Origin: Sipunculus nudus
Lineage: Eukaryota; Annelida; Sipuncula; Golfingiida; Sipunculidae
Assembly (NCBI GenBank): GCA_026874595.1
Contig: CM049313.1
Coordinates: 22,006,008 to 22,070,007, forward strand
Direction of reading: 5' to 3'
Length of the DNA: 64,000 bases
Made by a program: the position numbers and the translations under genes. The first letter of the stretch is position 1, and every line of letters starts with the position of its first letter. Below, piece by piece: positions 1 to 12,330 of this stretch. A model generated the notes under the pieces. That model did not search any database and had not been told where the DNA came from. It saw only the letters and a list, made by a program, of their open reading frames with translations.

Positions 1-2165
1 TTTTTGTATGTTAATGCTTCCCTCATAATGCATCTTAACTGACTTTATCTACGAAAAGTAGGTACATTGTAAGTGGGCGGATTTGGTGTTTCCTGTGAGA
101 TCTTACGTTTTGCAAGTGATCGAACTATTGCCCTAACAGGCAATTAGCAAAATTATCTTCCGATTCCCGGTAAGACCGGCTGTGCTGTTGACAAGCCTGA
201 CATCCCCAGTCCCCAGGCATGGAGACTACAAACTTCCTCTTTAGAGTTTGGCCTGGCCGATTCAATAAGGCAAGGCTATCTGCTGATCAACAAATTTACT
301 TCAAAGAGTCAAAACGAAAGTCGGGATTGGCCGAAACTGCAACTGCCAGCTTTATAGGTTCACCTTCCAGTTGACCAGATCAACGATCAGGCAAGGCAAC
401 CACCCGCCATCGGGATCAGTTATTATATATCAACATGTTAAAAAAAGTGGTGCACCGGGTGAATGATTTATTTAATATTGTAAGCATTATATATGCATTG
501 CAGTTCAAGTGATTTTTTAGTGATGAAAAAAAATATTGATGAAAAATATTGTTTCTGTCAGCATATCAAACTAAAAGAAAACTCTTTCTGCTTGCAATAA
601 ATATAATTGTCATGTTACTTGAGAGGCGGGCATAAATATTGAAAAAGCTGACTTTGGTGTCAACATGAAATTATACATCTGTTATAAATGACTAGAATCC
701 CAAAAGCAGATTTATAGTTATATCTACAAAATGCTAGATGTTAAAATTAGCAGATTTTTTTTACAAATAATTTTGGGGAAAAAATAATAGATTATGCACC
801 AAATGTGATACTTAATTCATAAACTGCTTAATTAAATAGTCAAAACCAGGAACATTTGAGTATTTACTGTTATAGACATATATCATATAAAACGTCAATA
901 ATTTAATTAACGTGAAACAAATCTATATTAAATTGTAATGATCCGTTTTTATTTGAATATCATTGACCAAAACGCTCACAAAAGATAGAATATGAATGTT
1001 TTCATGTTTCTATTATTTTTATTTGAAAACTTCGGAACTATAAATGGAACCCGAGAAGCCTGTTAAAGTGGAATCACCACATCAATGACGCTTCTCAAAT
1101 GCCAACACATTATAGGTGCTTAGATCAATTATTAATTAAACTCTTGATTTACGAAGTAAGGGCTTTTCTTATCCATTTTTACTTATTCATAAACACAATA
1201 AAACTTTCCTGACAATTATTCCCGGGGTGTATTTTTGCAAATTCCGGAACTATCATCCTGCAACTTTTGGATATCACCAACATCAGCTCTTTGCCACTAT
1301 GTGTACACTCAATATTTGGTTGTAATGATCTTTCTTTACCTTTTATTCCTTCCAATTAATTGACTCTGCAGACAGCTAAAATATCCACACTAACCTGGGT
1401 ACCCCTTGTCACTACTAACAATACAGATGCTGTGTTAGGCACTTGAGGGATAAGCCTTTCAGGCCTAGGGTTTGATAAAATAAACTGCATAGGAAGAATA
1501 CGTATTTACATAAGGGCCTTCAGGTTCTTTAAGGTGTCGTTGTCTGGTGATGTGACGTCAGCCATGGTTTGTCAACCTCACATTGATCGTTAGAATGTTT
1601 ATGAAACTAAAACAACTAATCGGCAAAACTTGTTATTCTGTGTGCATGTGAACATTAATTCTGAAATCCGTACGTGAGACTGAGATGTTATGGAACAATA
1701 CATACGCTTTTTTATATGCTGACTTTATTGCATGTTCAAAGAGCACATACAAGATTGTTTTTTTTTTTCTATTAAAGCCATATTCCTTCATTATAGGTTA
1801 CCAGTCGAACTGATATGCAAATGTATATAAGTGCTGCAAAATATCAATCTGAACCAAGGATAGAATAGTGTACAAATGAAGCATATCGCCAGATAATCCT
1901 TTTTTTTCAATAAGAGGAGCATATATCATTTAAATATTATCGACATTTCATTGTTTATTAGTACATTTAGCTTTTATATACATTTCATATATATCACATT
2001 ATCATAGTATATTTCTTGTACATTATAATGGATAGATGTTAGTATATTACACGGAATGGTGTTGTATTTCCATTAAAATATTAGTGTTCTCTCGAAATTG
2101 TATTTTTTAATCAATCATTGTATCTGTCGTATTAAGATGGTTTATTGAAGGGATCACATAATGTA
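1..2165. other. AT-rich intergenic stretch, no gene seen
   Basis: There is no open frame of useful length on either strand and no recognisable repeat ends. The sequence is AT-rich with short homopolymers. Nothing can be supported here beyond non-coding DNA. Confidence 0.5.
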
Positions 2166-2169
2166 AAAT

Positions 2170-2660
2170 TGACACCGGTAATTATTGAGGATCAGGTTAC
2201 ATGCATTTGATCCGGATCCAAATGTTTATAATAAATGAACACCCGAGCGTTCATGCGGATTAAGGATTATTGTTGAACATGGTAGCGGGGAGTTGACTCG
2301 TATCAAGCTGTTTATAATGAACAAGTAATAGGGAGTTTACTTAGTAACACTGATCCATATGTTTATATTCAACAAGGAGGTTGACTCAGATCCAGACTTT
2401 CGTTATCAATAAGGTATCACGGAGTTGATTCGAATACAGATACTCACAAAGTGTATTGTTATAACGATAGCACCAGATGTTCATAAAATATCAAGTGATA
2501 TGTGAAATATAAATGATAGGGATTGATCTCTATATAAATACTCATAAAGTGTAAGATAAAGGCTTAAGATCCATATGTTCATTAAATAACCGGTCACGTG
2601 CTACTTCTACATGTTTAGAGTTTATTTATTCAGGATCAGATTTCGCACGTTCAGGCTCTG
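2170..2660. repeat. Degenerate short tandem repeat (about 40-50 bp motif)
   Basis: Variants of a motif recur in register several times: TGTTTATAAT, then a short AACAAG-like block, then GGAGTTGACTC and GATCCA. Clear examples lie near 2221, 2265, 2308, 2358 and 2398. Spacing is uneven and the copies are strongly diverged, so this is an old minisatellite or the interior of an old element. No protein reading is sustained. Confidence 0.4.
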
Positions 2661-2894
2661 TGAGGTAATGTTGGTATTAATTTCATGAATATCTTCTCAC
2701 TATATCACTTAGATGTATTTTGTATAAACAAATGGCAGAATATAATGTTTTTTATGTATGTACACAGCAATGTTCATCCATCAATTTATTGTTGGCCAAT
2801 AAAATCGGTATATTAAAAACTTTTTGTCGAATAAAATAATCCGTATAGAACCTACCTGTCTAGAGTAAACATTAGAAATCTCATCATGAGTATC

Positions 2895-2901
<7 letters not shown>

Positions 2902-2953
<52 letters not shown>

Positions 2954-2956
2954 TTT
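2902..2956. repeat. (AT)n microsatellite
   Basis: An almost pure TA dinucleotide run, interrupted by a single C near its right end. It lies 24 bp left of the MITE end at 2981. Confidence 0.95.
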
Positions 2957-2980
2957 CTGATTCAAAAACGATAATATTTA

Positions 2981-3154
2981 CAGTTAAACCTTAACATTAC
3001 AACCACCTAATAGATCTCGATTAAGTGGTTACATTGCGAGGTGGTCGTCTGAGCTAGGTTTGAAATTAAAAGCAAATAAGAATTTAGACCATGAAATGTG
3101 GTCGTTATTTGACGTGGTCCCCTCCTGAGGTGGTCGTAAGGCGAGATTTTACTA
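2981..3154. mobile_element. Small pogo/Tigger-type MITE
   Basis: The left end begins CAGTTAAACCTTAACATTAC and the right end read in reverse begins TAGTAAAATCTCGCCTTACG. Both continue into an (A)CCAC block, giving imperfect terminal inverted repeats of about 25 bp. TA dinucleotides flank both ends. The ~174-bp interior has no coding potential but has further GTGGTCG-type subterminal repeats. CAGT...ACTG-like ends with TA duplications are typical of Tc1/mariner-pogo relatives; the exact subfamily is not known. Confidence 0.6.
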
Positions 3155-3793
3155 TATTCTTTTTAATTAATATGAATACATAGTCAACATTTATTATCAA
3201 CTGATTGTTCCTGAATAAAAACCATATAGCGTAATATCTTTGGTTATCTTATTTGTTTTTATTCCAGTTTTATATTCGTGTCAGTACAACCTATTAGACA
3301 AATACAAGATCAATTATCTTACCCTCATGTTGTTTCATACGCACGAGAAGGATTCCGTGAATGTATAAATATATTTGTGTGTGTGGGTGTGGGTCTATGG
3401 AACGTACGAATAGTTACATTTTTTTTCAACATAATTCAGAACATCTCCACCTTAAACGCTAAACTGATCACCAGACTAATAATTAAAAACTTATCATCCT
3501 AACGATCTGTTTCTTATGATCAGGGAGAGACCGTACGGTCAGCCAACTGCAATACTCTCCTTTAACACTGTCACGAATACATGCTATGATATTTGCCGCG
3601 ACACACATGTAAACCTCGAAGGAAGCAGATGGCCTTCTGGAAACTAAAGGTCACAACCCCGACTCGCATTCCTTTTGTACTGCATCTTCCTTAAATACTA
3701 TCAACATTCATTTATACGAGTCGTGTGAAAGTCATCTGACGAAAGGAGAGTTGTGTAGAACTATATTAAATTTAGAAAAATAAAGAATTTTAA

Positions 3794-3958
3794 AGAACCG
3801 GCTTCTGTGTCTTTGGGTTAGAGTACAGGACTCAAAGCCGGGAGATCGTGAGTTCTAATCGCAGCGGAGGCGGTCGGTTCCTACCCACGGTGAGCGCTCT
3901 GCATGCTTAATGGTGAGACTGTGCCCTACAGTTGCGTTACAGTCACAAACGAGTGCTG
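3794..3958 (+). mobile_element. tRNA-derived SINE, 5' part only
   Basis: The segment aligns by eye with the SINE at 60.8 kb: GAACCGGCTTCTGTG start, box A-like region, CTCAAAGCCGG, box B-like GTGAGTTCTAATC, then a CTACCCA..GGTG..GCTCTGCA block and CACAAACGAGTGC. The match stops at about 3958, so the 3' half is missing. Box B is mutated (GTTCTAATC where the other copy has GTTCGAATC), so this copy is probably transcriptionally dead. Confidence 0.75.
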
Positions 3959-3959
3959 T

Positions 3960-5990
3960 TATTTATTTTGTTCAACATTATTAATTGCCTCCGCCAGGAG
4001 CATATACCATGAGTCCATATCCGTATGTGTGTGCTGGTATGTATTGTGTACAACGTAACTCAGGCATTCATAAACATAATCTCGTGATATTTTCAGGGCA
4101 TTTCGGGAATGGGCAGATGAATAATTACCTATACTGTGGTGTGGATCAGGAGCATAATCTGGATTCAGAAACGTCATTCAGGAATATTATTAAATGTACA
4201 ATCACTTATGCACGCCTTTACCTGGGAATATGGATCGCGCTTTAAAACTGTAAAGCCCCTTACATGCGCAGACCGTAGAATGCAGGTTTTTATTTTAAAA
4301 TGTACTCTGTTGATTTTCAATATGCACTGTTATGGTCATTTTTTATGTAACTTATTCGATTCTCATAAGATGATATGGAGTTAGATGAAGCTTCTGTTTG
4401 GTGTGAATACACATCCACACTTAATTATTTGTTGTTGCTCATGACTCACAAAAGCCAGATCGATCGAACACAAGGCAGATGACTCAAACAAACAGGGTCC
4501 ATGCCGTCATGGATCAATATCATGAACAAGTGTTGCCTATTCAGGAACAAACCTTATAATTTAAAAACTACTGAAATAAGTTCTGATTTAGTAAATTAGA
4601 AAATAAAATTTAATATTCATAATACAGAGACAAACACCCTCCTTTTAAGAGTAATCAGAGGAAAAACGTTTACGACTTATCCGAATTCTGTAGACACCGA
4701 ACACTTTCAAATATGATAACATTTCTGCTCGCCTTATTACTGTTCTTCTAGCCTTATAAAATATTCAGACACCAATTTTTTTTTCAGTATTGTTCCTCTC
4801 TCCTTCATTGAAAATATATTCTGCGGAATCTTGTAACATAGCAAATTTTCGGGCATTAACGAATGATCCCATGTCAAGATTTTTACTAACTAAACGCCTA
4901 AAGCAGTCAATTAACTACTAAAATATTAATACTAATACAATAGTGTTAGTGTTGTTACATTTGCCTACCTTCGCGTGCCTCTGCTAAAATATTAAATGGG
5001 TACATTGTCAGAGTATCCAGGTTTAAAAAGAGTATAAATATTTCATCTCTGAGGCATTGTAAACTCATATACGAGTTTTGTTCAGGATGGACTTTTTTTG
5101 TGAAGTATTTTACTATTACTGAGGGTCTGCTGATGTGATAGTCGTGTGGTGCACGACTTATTAAACATTTAAAGTTATGAATACACGACAAATTGAATAC
5201 ACTCTTCCTGTTGATCCGCCATTTTTATATAGAGTCTGGCCCTGGAGTCAAATGTAATGTAAGTTGCAGCTTATGTCTGCCCGACGGGGCCGTGGTTGAG
5301 TCTTGAGGCAGCCGACCACTCTGAGTATCGTTTCTATTGATCTCTCTGTAAATTAGGTGGCAGTCTTTCTGCCTTAAGAATTACCTATACCTGAAATGAA
5401 GTGAACCATAGTTGGCTAGCACAACGGCCGATGCCTCTTCGATCACCTCATATCTCTCCCATTGGAAACATTAAAATGTTTTATCATTAAAAAGGCATAA
5501 ACAGAGAGCTATACCACTAGAGTATCTGTAATACTTAAAAAAATATTAAAGGAACATAATAGGGAGCAATATTATTCCTATTCTTTCACACTATTAGTTC
5601 AGTTTCCAGCCAAAGCATCCCAACCACAGTCTTATTTCCTAGCATACGACTCTTTAACACCATGTTATGGCTCTGCGAGTTGGTAAACGCAGTCTGTTTA
5701 CCATAACAAGGCCGCCTGACCGGAGGTCCGATTAAGAAGGGCAACATGCGGTGTTTAAGGCAGTATTGTAACTGTATTACATTTTTTTAACCATGTCAGA
5801 CAGGGCATCTCTTGATTGGCACGCGTTATAGATCCGCGCAGCACACGCATTCGGTTCACTGTTTTTAACACTCCTTTACAGGAGTATGCATACGATTTCA
5901 AGGCAAAATTTTTTTTAAAGAAAAAAAACTATTATTCGTGTTTAAGAACCGGTAACAACCCGCCATGCGTGTTTTCAGTCCACACGTTTT
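3960..5990. other. Intergenic stretch, no supported gene
   Basis: Only short chance open frames are present (up to 86 codons, overlapping on opposite strands). A segment near 5282-5460 has a vague tRNA-like box A (GTGGTTGAGTC) but no convincing box B, so I do not call it a SINE. Confidence 0.45.
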
Positions 5991-6500
5991 TTTGGGAGGC
6001 CACGGCCGCCACGTTTTTCTGAAAACGTGGGGAGGGAGTGGCAAGAGTAGGGAGGGAGTTCGTCAACGCACGTCACTCACACGGTTGCGCAAGGTGTATG
6101 TGCGTGGCCCGTGAGCGTTTGCGCGTATCGTACGTTGCACACTTGGCAAGTGAGATGTACGTGCTTACAACGTGCTTGTAACGGACGACCTCCGAGGGAT
6201 TGCCATGTTATCGTACGGAGGCCGTACTTACACGTGCTGATCACGTACGGTGCCCTTACTCACTTGCATGTTGAAAGTGCGTGCAAGTGCGATGAACGTG
6301 AGTTATTCCGCCCGATGTCGGGGGTGAATCAGTGGCCCGACCGCAACCCGAACGCAGCGAAAGTTCCTTGTGCACTTAAAGTGCCACGGCGTGTGTGCGT
6401 GCTCCCGAATCCGTACTGAGGCGGTACTCACCACGTACGGATCCCTAAATTTTGCCCACGTTTTTGCAAGTAGACAGCACGCACTTGAAAGTACGGCCGG
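5985..6500. repeat. GC- and CpG-rich island with CACGT/ACGTAC motif clusters
   Basis: This ~500-bp block is far richer in G, C and CpG than its surroundings and is packed with ACGTAC, ACGTGC and CGTACGG words in both orientations. It contains a perfect 9-bp stem, 4-base loop hairpin at 6009-6030. An open frame of 102 codons runs through it, but its residues are dictated by the CGT/GTG words and resemble no family I know. It may be a decayed repeat or an unmethylated CpG-rich segment next to the BEL relic. Confidence 0.4.
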
Positions 6501-6639
6501 CTTTACTCAACACGCAATAATAGGTGATTGGGCCCTTTAATGTTTCATATGCAATTAGTTCAGTTCAAATTAAAGACATAAGATTCCCTAACGCTTTAAC
6601 TTCCTAAACGTCCTCAATGTAGGATCCAGGATTCGAAGG

Positions 6640-7895
6640 TTCGAACAGACGAGACGAAGAGGTTCGGACAGTATCTTGTCTCCATCTTCTTTTGGCATAA
6701 ATGGTACTTTTTTTTCAAACAATCAAGGAGGCAGATTCACCCCAGTGTTCAACAATAAAAGGTGATTGGGTTCAATGGCTCAAAGTCGTCTGGACCCATA
6801 GACACACGTGTTATCGGACGAGAATTTATGGTGGCTTCCGCCTCACACATGAATGTTTGCAGATGCTCGTCGTCTAGAGTTTGATTCTGTGTTCAGAATT
6901 TTACGAATCGTCCTTATTTGACGCTCCCATATTCCGCCATGGTGGGAACCCAAAGGGGGGTTGAAGATCCAATCTATATTCTTTTGTAGCAAGGTATCAC
7001 CAATTATATTGGGATTCCACTTTTTGATCTCCTGCTCTAACTCTCGCTTGGCACTAACCAAATTCGACGCATTGTCCGAACGAATTATTCGAACTTGTCC
7101 TCTTCTGGCTATAAATCTACGCAAGGCGTTGATACAGGAATCTGTATCCATGGAGTGACTGACTTCTATATGTACTGCACGTATGGTTAAGCACGTAAAG
7201 ACTACACCGTATCTTTTAACCATAGAGCTACCTTGCTTGACTTCAAACGGTCCGAAATAATCTACACCGACGTGAGTAAAGGGGGGCTCGTCCGTTGTCA
7301 GACGGTCTGCCGGTAAGTCGGCAATTTCCTGTTGACCAACTTTTCCTCTCTGCTTTCGACAGTCGTGTACAATCTTTCTTGCTGCTACATAGGATTTCAA
7401 TATCCAGTACCTTTGGCGCATATGGGCTATCAGGTGATTTCTGCCACTGTGATTAGTGTCTTTATGGAGTTGCTGTAAGATCAAGTATGATACGTGAGAG
7501 TCTTTAGGCAAGACTATCGGATGTTTAGCGTCTTCCGATAATATAGCTCGGTCAAGGCGCCCATCAACTCTAAGGAGCCCATCTTTCATATAAGGGTCTA
7601 ATTTGTACAGAGTGCTAGACCTTTTTAAAGAGTTGTTTCTTCGTCCTCTGATAGGCTTCTGGTTCTCACCCCTTAAAGCACGGACCTCGTCGGGGAAGGC
7701 TTGGCTCTGAACGTAAGTCAGAATAGCATGTTCAGCTGCATCCATTTCATAAAGGGTGATAAACACTGCATTCCTGTTTCCTTCAGGTTTGGTTTTGCAT
7801 TGTTCACAAGACACTGGTAGATTACCTCTCGTAGATTCTTTAGTGCTCTTCAAACGATCTCTTAATGCAGCTCTAATCTTCAAAATCCATGCCAC
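6640..7895 (-). pseudogene. BEL/Pao integrase (C-terminal end broken)
   Basis: A 350-codon frame (7895-6843) carries the integrase zinc-binding region followed by the catalytic core: VGVDYFGPF (Asp near residue 212), IIRSDNASN (second Asp) and GGIWERQIRTIRKIL (catalytic Glu). All three acidic residues of the DDE triad are present. The zinc motif is damaged: CRKQRG stands where BEL elements usually have a second Cys. Beyond 6843, in other frames, the EPNHLLLLNTGVNLPP block typical of the BEL C-terminus is readable down to about 6640, with stops. This is the longest uninterrupted piece of the relic. Confidence 0.85.
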
Positions 7896-8591
7896 GTGTT
7901 TTTTTGAGCTTGAACCAACAAAAATGGTATAAAATAAAACTATAAATGATATTGTTGGGGTTGTTTGCTGTAATCATGCTAACGATGACTTTCTTTCTAA
8001 GCTCTGGGTCATCATCACACAATCCAAGGCGTGGGTTACATTCGATCATTTGATCTATTTCCGTTTCCCAAAGAAATTCTGGTCCCCTTATCCATCTTGG
8101 ATTTTCGAGCAATGCTTTATCATGCAAGCTTCTTGATGCATCATCAGCCGGGTTAGAGGGCGAACTGACATAATTCCATTCTGCTGGTTGTGATCCATCA
8201 CGGATAACTGAGACACGATTAGCCACAAAGGTACGGAACCTGGCAGTTTCACTGTTGATGTAGCACAAAACAGATTTACTATCTGTCCAGAAAAAAATGT
8301 TTTGTTTATTTCTTTTTCCAGTTAACGTTTCAACATCCTGTCAATATGAACGGCGACTGTTGATGCCGTGAGTTCAATCCGCGGAATGGTAACTTGCTTT
8401 AGCGGAGCAACTCGAGCTTTTCCCATCAAAAATGCAAAGTGCACGTGTCTTTCTTCATTGGTGAGACTAATGTAACTGACAGTCCCGTATGCCAATTCAC
8501 TGGCATCGCAGAAGTGATGTATTTGAGCTGACTTGATAGTACCAAAATCCGTTGGTTTCACACATCTGTTAACATCAAAGTCTCTCAACAT
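7873..8591 (-). pseudogene. BEL/Pao RNase H (broken)
   Basis: The segment 8591-8322 gives HHFCDASELAYGTVSYI and ends ...IPRIELTASTVAV, the RNase H first Asp and Glu regions of BEL elements. The frame then changes, and 8268-7873 carries CYINSETARFRTFVANRV and WNYVSSPSNPADDASR, the C-terminal His/Asp part. The frameshift lies between about 8322 and 8268, near an A/T-rich run. The two pieces together cover a normal-length domain. Confidence 0.8.
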
Positions 8592-8615
8592 CGGCAGCTC
8601 AGCAAGCCACGTGTG

Positions 8616-9951
8616 TCACAGGCGTAGATAATCTGACGGGATTTCTTCATCCCATGCAAATTTCGACTTACATGAACCTTGTAAGATTTGTTTAGCCACA
8701 AGAGTAAATGGTGAGAGAAATCCAAGGGGGTCATAGATAGAACTTCTAATGGATAAAACGCCCCTTCTGGTAGATGGCCTTTCACTGATCAAAATTCTGA
8801 ACTTAAACTTGTCAGAGTCCACGCACCATTCCACACCCAATGCTCTCTCATTGTGCGGCTCATGAGCTAAATCTAGGTTCACGTCTCCCTTTGCACATTC
8901 TTCTTTCGGCAAGGCTTTTAAGACCGTTGGTGTGTTACACACACACTTTGTTATTTGAAATCCTCCTTGAGCGCATGTTTCCTTCAAACCGGATACTAAT
9001 TCTGACGCCTTTCTTTCTGTTGATACTGCCGTCAGTAAAAGTTACGTTTGATAGTGTTTATCACTTCGGGGTCAACAACATTCTTATTGTCATCAGCTGT
9101 TTTCCGAAGGGCAAAGTTTGCACAGCTTGGAGACGAAACAGTCCCGAAAAGATGAACTACAATTCGAAAGTCCTTTGGAGGAACACTAAGGTCTCCACTT
9201 GGCCACCATAGGAATCGTAGAAGCACGCAATTATCTGTTCTGACTTTAACCTGATAAACATAGCTTCAATATCTGCCATGAGGGCGACTGATTCCTGTCT
9301 AAATCAAAATAAAACACCGATCAAACCATTGGTAAGATCCGGCCCCTGTAACAGTTTGTTGTTAAGGGATGTTCCTTGGAATTTTGCTGCGCAGTTGAAG
9401 ACGACTCGGATTGTACCCTTTCGTGGGTGATACACTCCATGGTTGAGAATATACCAAACTCTACCATCCTTACGTTCAAGTTGAGTCTCTGTCACCTCCT
9501 GTGCATACCCTTTCTCAATCATGTTGGTCATAAGTTGGTTGTATTCTGAGTACAACTTTGAGTCCTTTAACAGTCTTCTTTTTAGGTTAACTGCACTTTG
9601 CTCTGCCATAGCACGGTTATGTGGCATGCATAAAGAGTCAGACCTAATTGGCAAGCATGTTTGGTAATGTCCATCCTTCATTGTAACAGAGTCTGACATC
9701 ATTCTTAGAAACTGCTGTTCTTCTCTTGAATTTTCAGGCGTATCTTCAAATATTCGTTCATTGAACTCGTAGTTGAACTGTTTACCAACTTTTTGTTCCA
9801 AACTATGGTCAACACTGATGCGATTGACAAGAATATGATGCAACATGTGGTCTTTGCTTATATCTTTCACCATACAGTCCAAGGGTCCATTGACAGCCCA
9901 CCCTAGGCGAGTCTTCACTGCATATGGGCCATTGCCTTGGCTTCTTATCAC
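8616..9951 (-). pseudogene. BEL/Pao reverse transcriptase (catalytic loop lost)
   Basis: Two pieces can be followed. The upstream one (9951-9304) ends in the typical BEL block NHGVYHPRKGTIRVVFNCAA and LLQGPDLTNGLIGVLF. A gap region (about 9303-9228) still reads MADIEAMFIRL, retaining the first catalytic Asp. The next piece (9226-9032) has VHLFGTVSSPSCANFAL and runs into VINTIKRNFY, where the Y-x-D-D motif should follow. Here the frame shifts (to about 8987) and the bases that would encode the two Asp residues are missing. Thumb sequence continues to 8616 (GVLSIRSSIYDPLGFLSPF). The enzyme cannot be functional. Confidence 0.85.
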
Positions 9952-10189
9952 ATGTCATGGTTCCATAGCCAAAGGAACATCATTGCCAATCAAAAGATCA
10001 ATGTTTACAAGATCCGAATCAAAACTTGGTAGTGTGACATCTCTTAGGTATGGATAACGCTCAATGTCTTGTTGTGTTGTTATGTCATACTTACTAACAG
10101 GCAACTCAGTTTGTGTATAAGCTTTTGGAATATTAATAGCATTATGACCTTCAAAATCACATACTTCTAACCCATAACTTGACTGTTAA

Positions 10190-10345
10190 CAAATTCTGTG
10201 TTTCTCAATGTCCTTAGCATTATTTTGGTATTCCTTCCATTTAAGTACAATCTTTTGACAAGTCTCTCTGTGCAGAAGGTGTCTGTATTGCCATTGTCTA
10301 AAAGAGCGTATGTTAGAACTGACTTGTTACCAGCCGTTGCTTTTA
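10190..10345 (-). pseudogene. BEL/Pao aspartic protease (broken)
   Basis: A short minus-strand reading gives TYALLDNGNTDTFCTERL. This corresponds to the active-site strand of BEL proteases, whose usual core is LLDSGS or LLDTGS. The catalytic Asp is kept, but the following Ser/Thr is Asn. That and the flanking stops make it inactive. It lies between gag and RT, as expected for the family. Confidence 0.6.
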
Positions 10346-10499
10346 CCCTTTCTGGTACAAGAGAAAGTGCCCCTTTAGATGTTTTGGCACCATCTTGAGA
10401 GTTTTGACATGTGATTGTTCAAGCAGAATTTACTTGATCTGAATTTGCTGATTCAGGATTTCTCTGTTCACTATGTTCTGGTAAAACAGTACTGCTGCT

Positions 10500-11970
10500 T
10501 TTATTCAGATGCAGCACAGATGTCTTTGCTGGCAAACTAAGCACTGCATTCTAGGCTTTGTACAGTTCTTGCTCGTATGTTGTCTGTTTAAGCAGCGAAA
10601 ACAAAGACCTTTAGATTTCATGAATTAAAGTCTTTCCTCATGTGATTTGGATTGAAGCCTTTCACACCTCTTCATGGTATGACACATGTCACCACATCAC
10701 AAGCAAGGGGTTTTAAAGCACAGGTGATTGAAAACAAATTCGCAGATTATGCACTAAGAACACACTCTCTATGCACCTGAACATTTAATCCAAAACTAGA
10801 TCTTTTGGATTTCCTGTCGAAGACAGACTTTCTGGGTCTTAAGTCTTTATGACCTTGCTCATGTCATCTGTCACCATATATCGAATCTCTAATTATCCTG
10901 ACTTGTTCTTTCATAAAGCCCACAAAGTCTGAAAAACCTGCCAGTCTTTTTTCGTATGTTCTTACGTTATATGCACAACTGCGCCACCTATCTCTCAACT
11001 TGTAAGGAAGTTTATCAAGCAGTTTTTGGATGATTGCGGCTTGATCACAATTCCTTAATGCCTCATTTTCTACTATAGCATCATTAAACACAACAATGGA
11101 TGTCAAAAAGTCCTTGAGCTTTTTTTTTCTTTTTTTTCTAATGGGTTCTAATAGCTCAGTATCATCCTTGTATGCTTGTTCTTTCCCATACACCCTTTGA
11201 CAATTTCTCTAGCTCTGCCGGAAGTGTACTGATGCAGTAGGTGTAATTTGTCTCTGTTATTTGTAGCCACAGAGTCAATATTGTGCTCAAACGAAGATAT
11301 GAATGCCCCTGTAATACTGCAATTTTTCATCAAAAACTTGTATTTCACATCGAGGTAAAGAGGCTCTTTTTTTATGCTCAACTAACCTTTCTGTGATCTC
11401 ATTCTCTTTCTGCAGCAACTCGTGCAAAACACTGTCTTTATTCATTGTATTTTCAACTGAACTGTTCAATCGTGTATGAGGTGATTCAGTCCTAGCATAA
11501 TTTGCTGGTGTAATTGCTTCGGCTACAGGGTTCAAAGGAGTCTCAGGCACCATGTTTCTGCCTTCATAAGGAAAGGGTTCATGTTTCACTTTTTCTGAGC
11601 TCTGATTAGCACCAGATTCAATATTCAGGTTATCTAACTGCGGAGTGATAGATTCAAACTGTCTGTAAACACTGGTTCTAGCAGTTCTAACTTATAATTC
11701 AGTCTGCAGTTCTAACAGTTCTATCTGCTGACGGAGCTCGTATTCTTGTCTCTCTAAAATCTGTTTCTGCTTTGAGGCAGCTGCTCAAGCCTCAAGTGCT
11801 GCTAATTTAGCTTCCTCTTTCACTCTTACTGAAGAAACTGAGCTACATACCTTAGAACCATCACTTATTTGTGATCGAGATCTAGATTTACTGGACACCC
11901 GTGATGCCACTTGCGAAGCACTGTCCTCAGGTTTTATATTGTCTGCTTCCTTTATATCCATGATTGTCAC
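10500..11970 (-). pseudogene. BEL/Pao gag (broken)
   Basis: The N-terminal piece (11970-11785) has the Ser/Arg/Lys-rich run followed by VKEEAKLAALEA, typical of BEL gag coiled-coil starts. The middle pieces (11589-10864) contain the capsid-like block ending in LHLLHQYTSGRAREIVKGCM, then LLDKLPYKLRDRWR, as in the DUF1759-type Gag of BEL elements. Near 10620-10510 a CCHC zinc knuckle can be read (CFRCLNRQHTSKNC) with a second Cys/His cluster after it. Stops and frameshifts separate these pieces. No start or product can be assigned. Confidence 0.75.
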
Positions 11971-11995
11971 TGTGTTTACTATGTAGGATCCAGGA

Positions 11996-12330
11996 ACACA
12001 CCAATGAACACATTAAATAAATGATAATAGTCTATGGCCTGCTCGCCAGGTGGCAGCACCTCCCAAGATCATAGTCTGAAATAGCCCCTTACACTCAATG
12101 ATAACATTTATAATACAAAGAAGGAAACTGGGCTAGAATTGAGGGGAGAACATCTGTGGGAATTCTTTATTCGGACTCCAAGGAAGGTTTGTTATTTTAT
12201 CGACAACCTATTGCCGCATAAATCCTCCCGGTACTTGAAATACATCCGGGTCAACAAATTTAAATTTGTGATACAATATATGAGACATGTATTAAAGAAG
12301 AAATAAGACCTACTCTAATGAGTTTTTTTT
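11996..12330. other. Gap between BEL relic and Helentron-like element
   Basis: AT-rich sequence upstream (element sense) of the BEL gag. A 5' LTR would be expected here, but no matching 3' copy exists around 6.6 kb, so none can be called. Confidence 0.4.

Larger units (their letters stand above)
6617..11995 (-). mobile_element. Decayed BEL/Pao retroelement, LTRs not found
   Basis: On the minus strand the order is gag (about 11970-10500), aspartic protease (about 10340-10190), reverse transcriptase (9951-8616), RNase H (8591-7873) and integrase (7895-6640). This is the gag-PR-RT-RH-IN order of BEL/Pao elements. The reading frame is broken at many points, so no product is intact. I find no LTR pair. 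Instead, both edges of the surviving interior carry the same 15-base word, ATGTAGGATCCAGGA, in direct orientation (6617-6631 and 11981-11995). The 3' edge cuts the integrase C-terminal region. Confidence 0.85.

Noticed and set aside
5282-5465. Possible second SINE family
   Set aside because: Only a vague box A-like word, no convincing box B and no second copy in the window.
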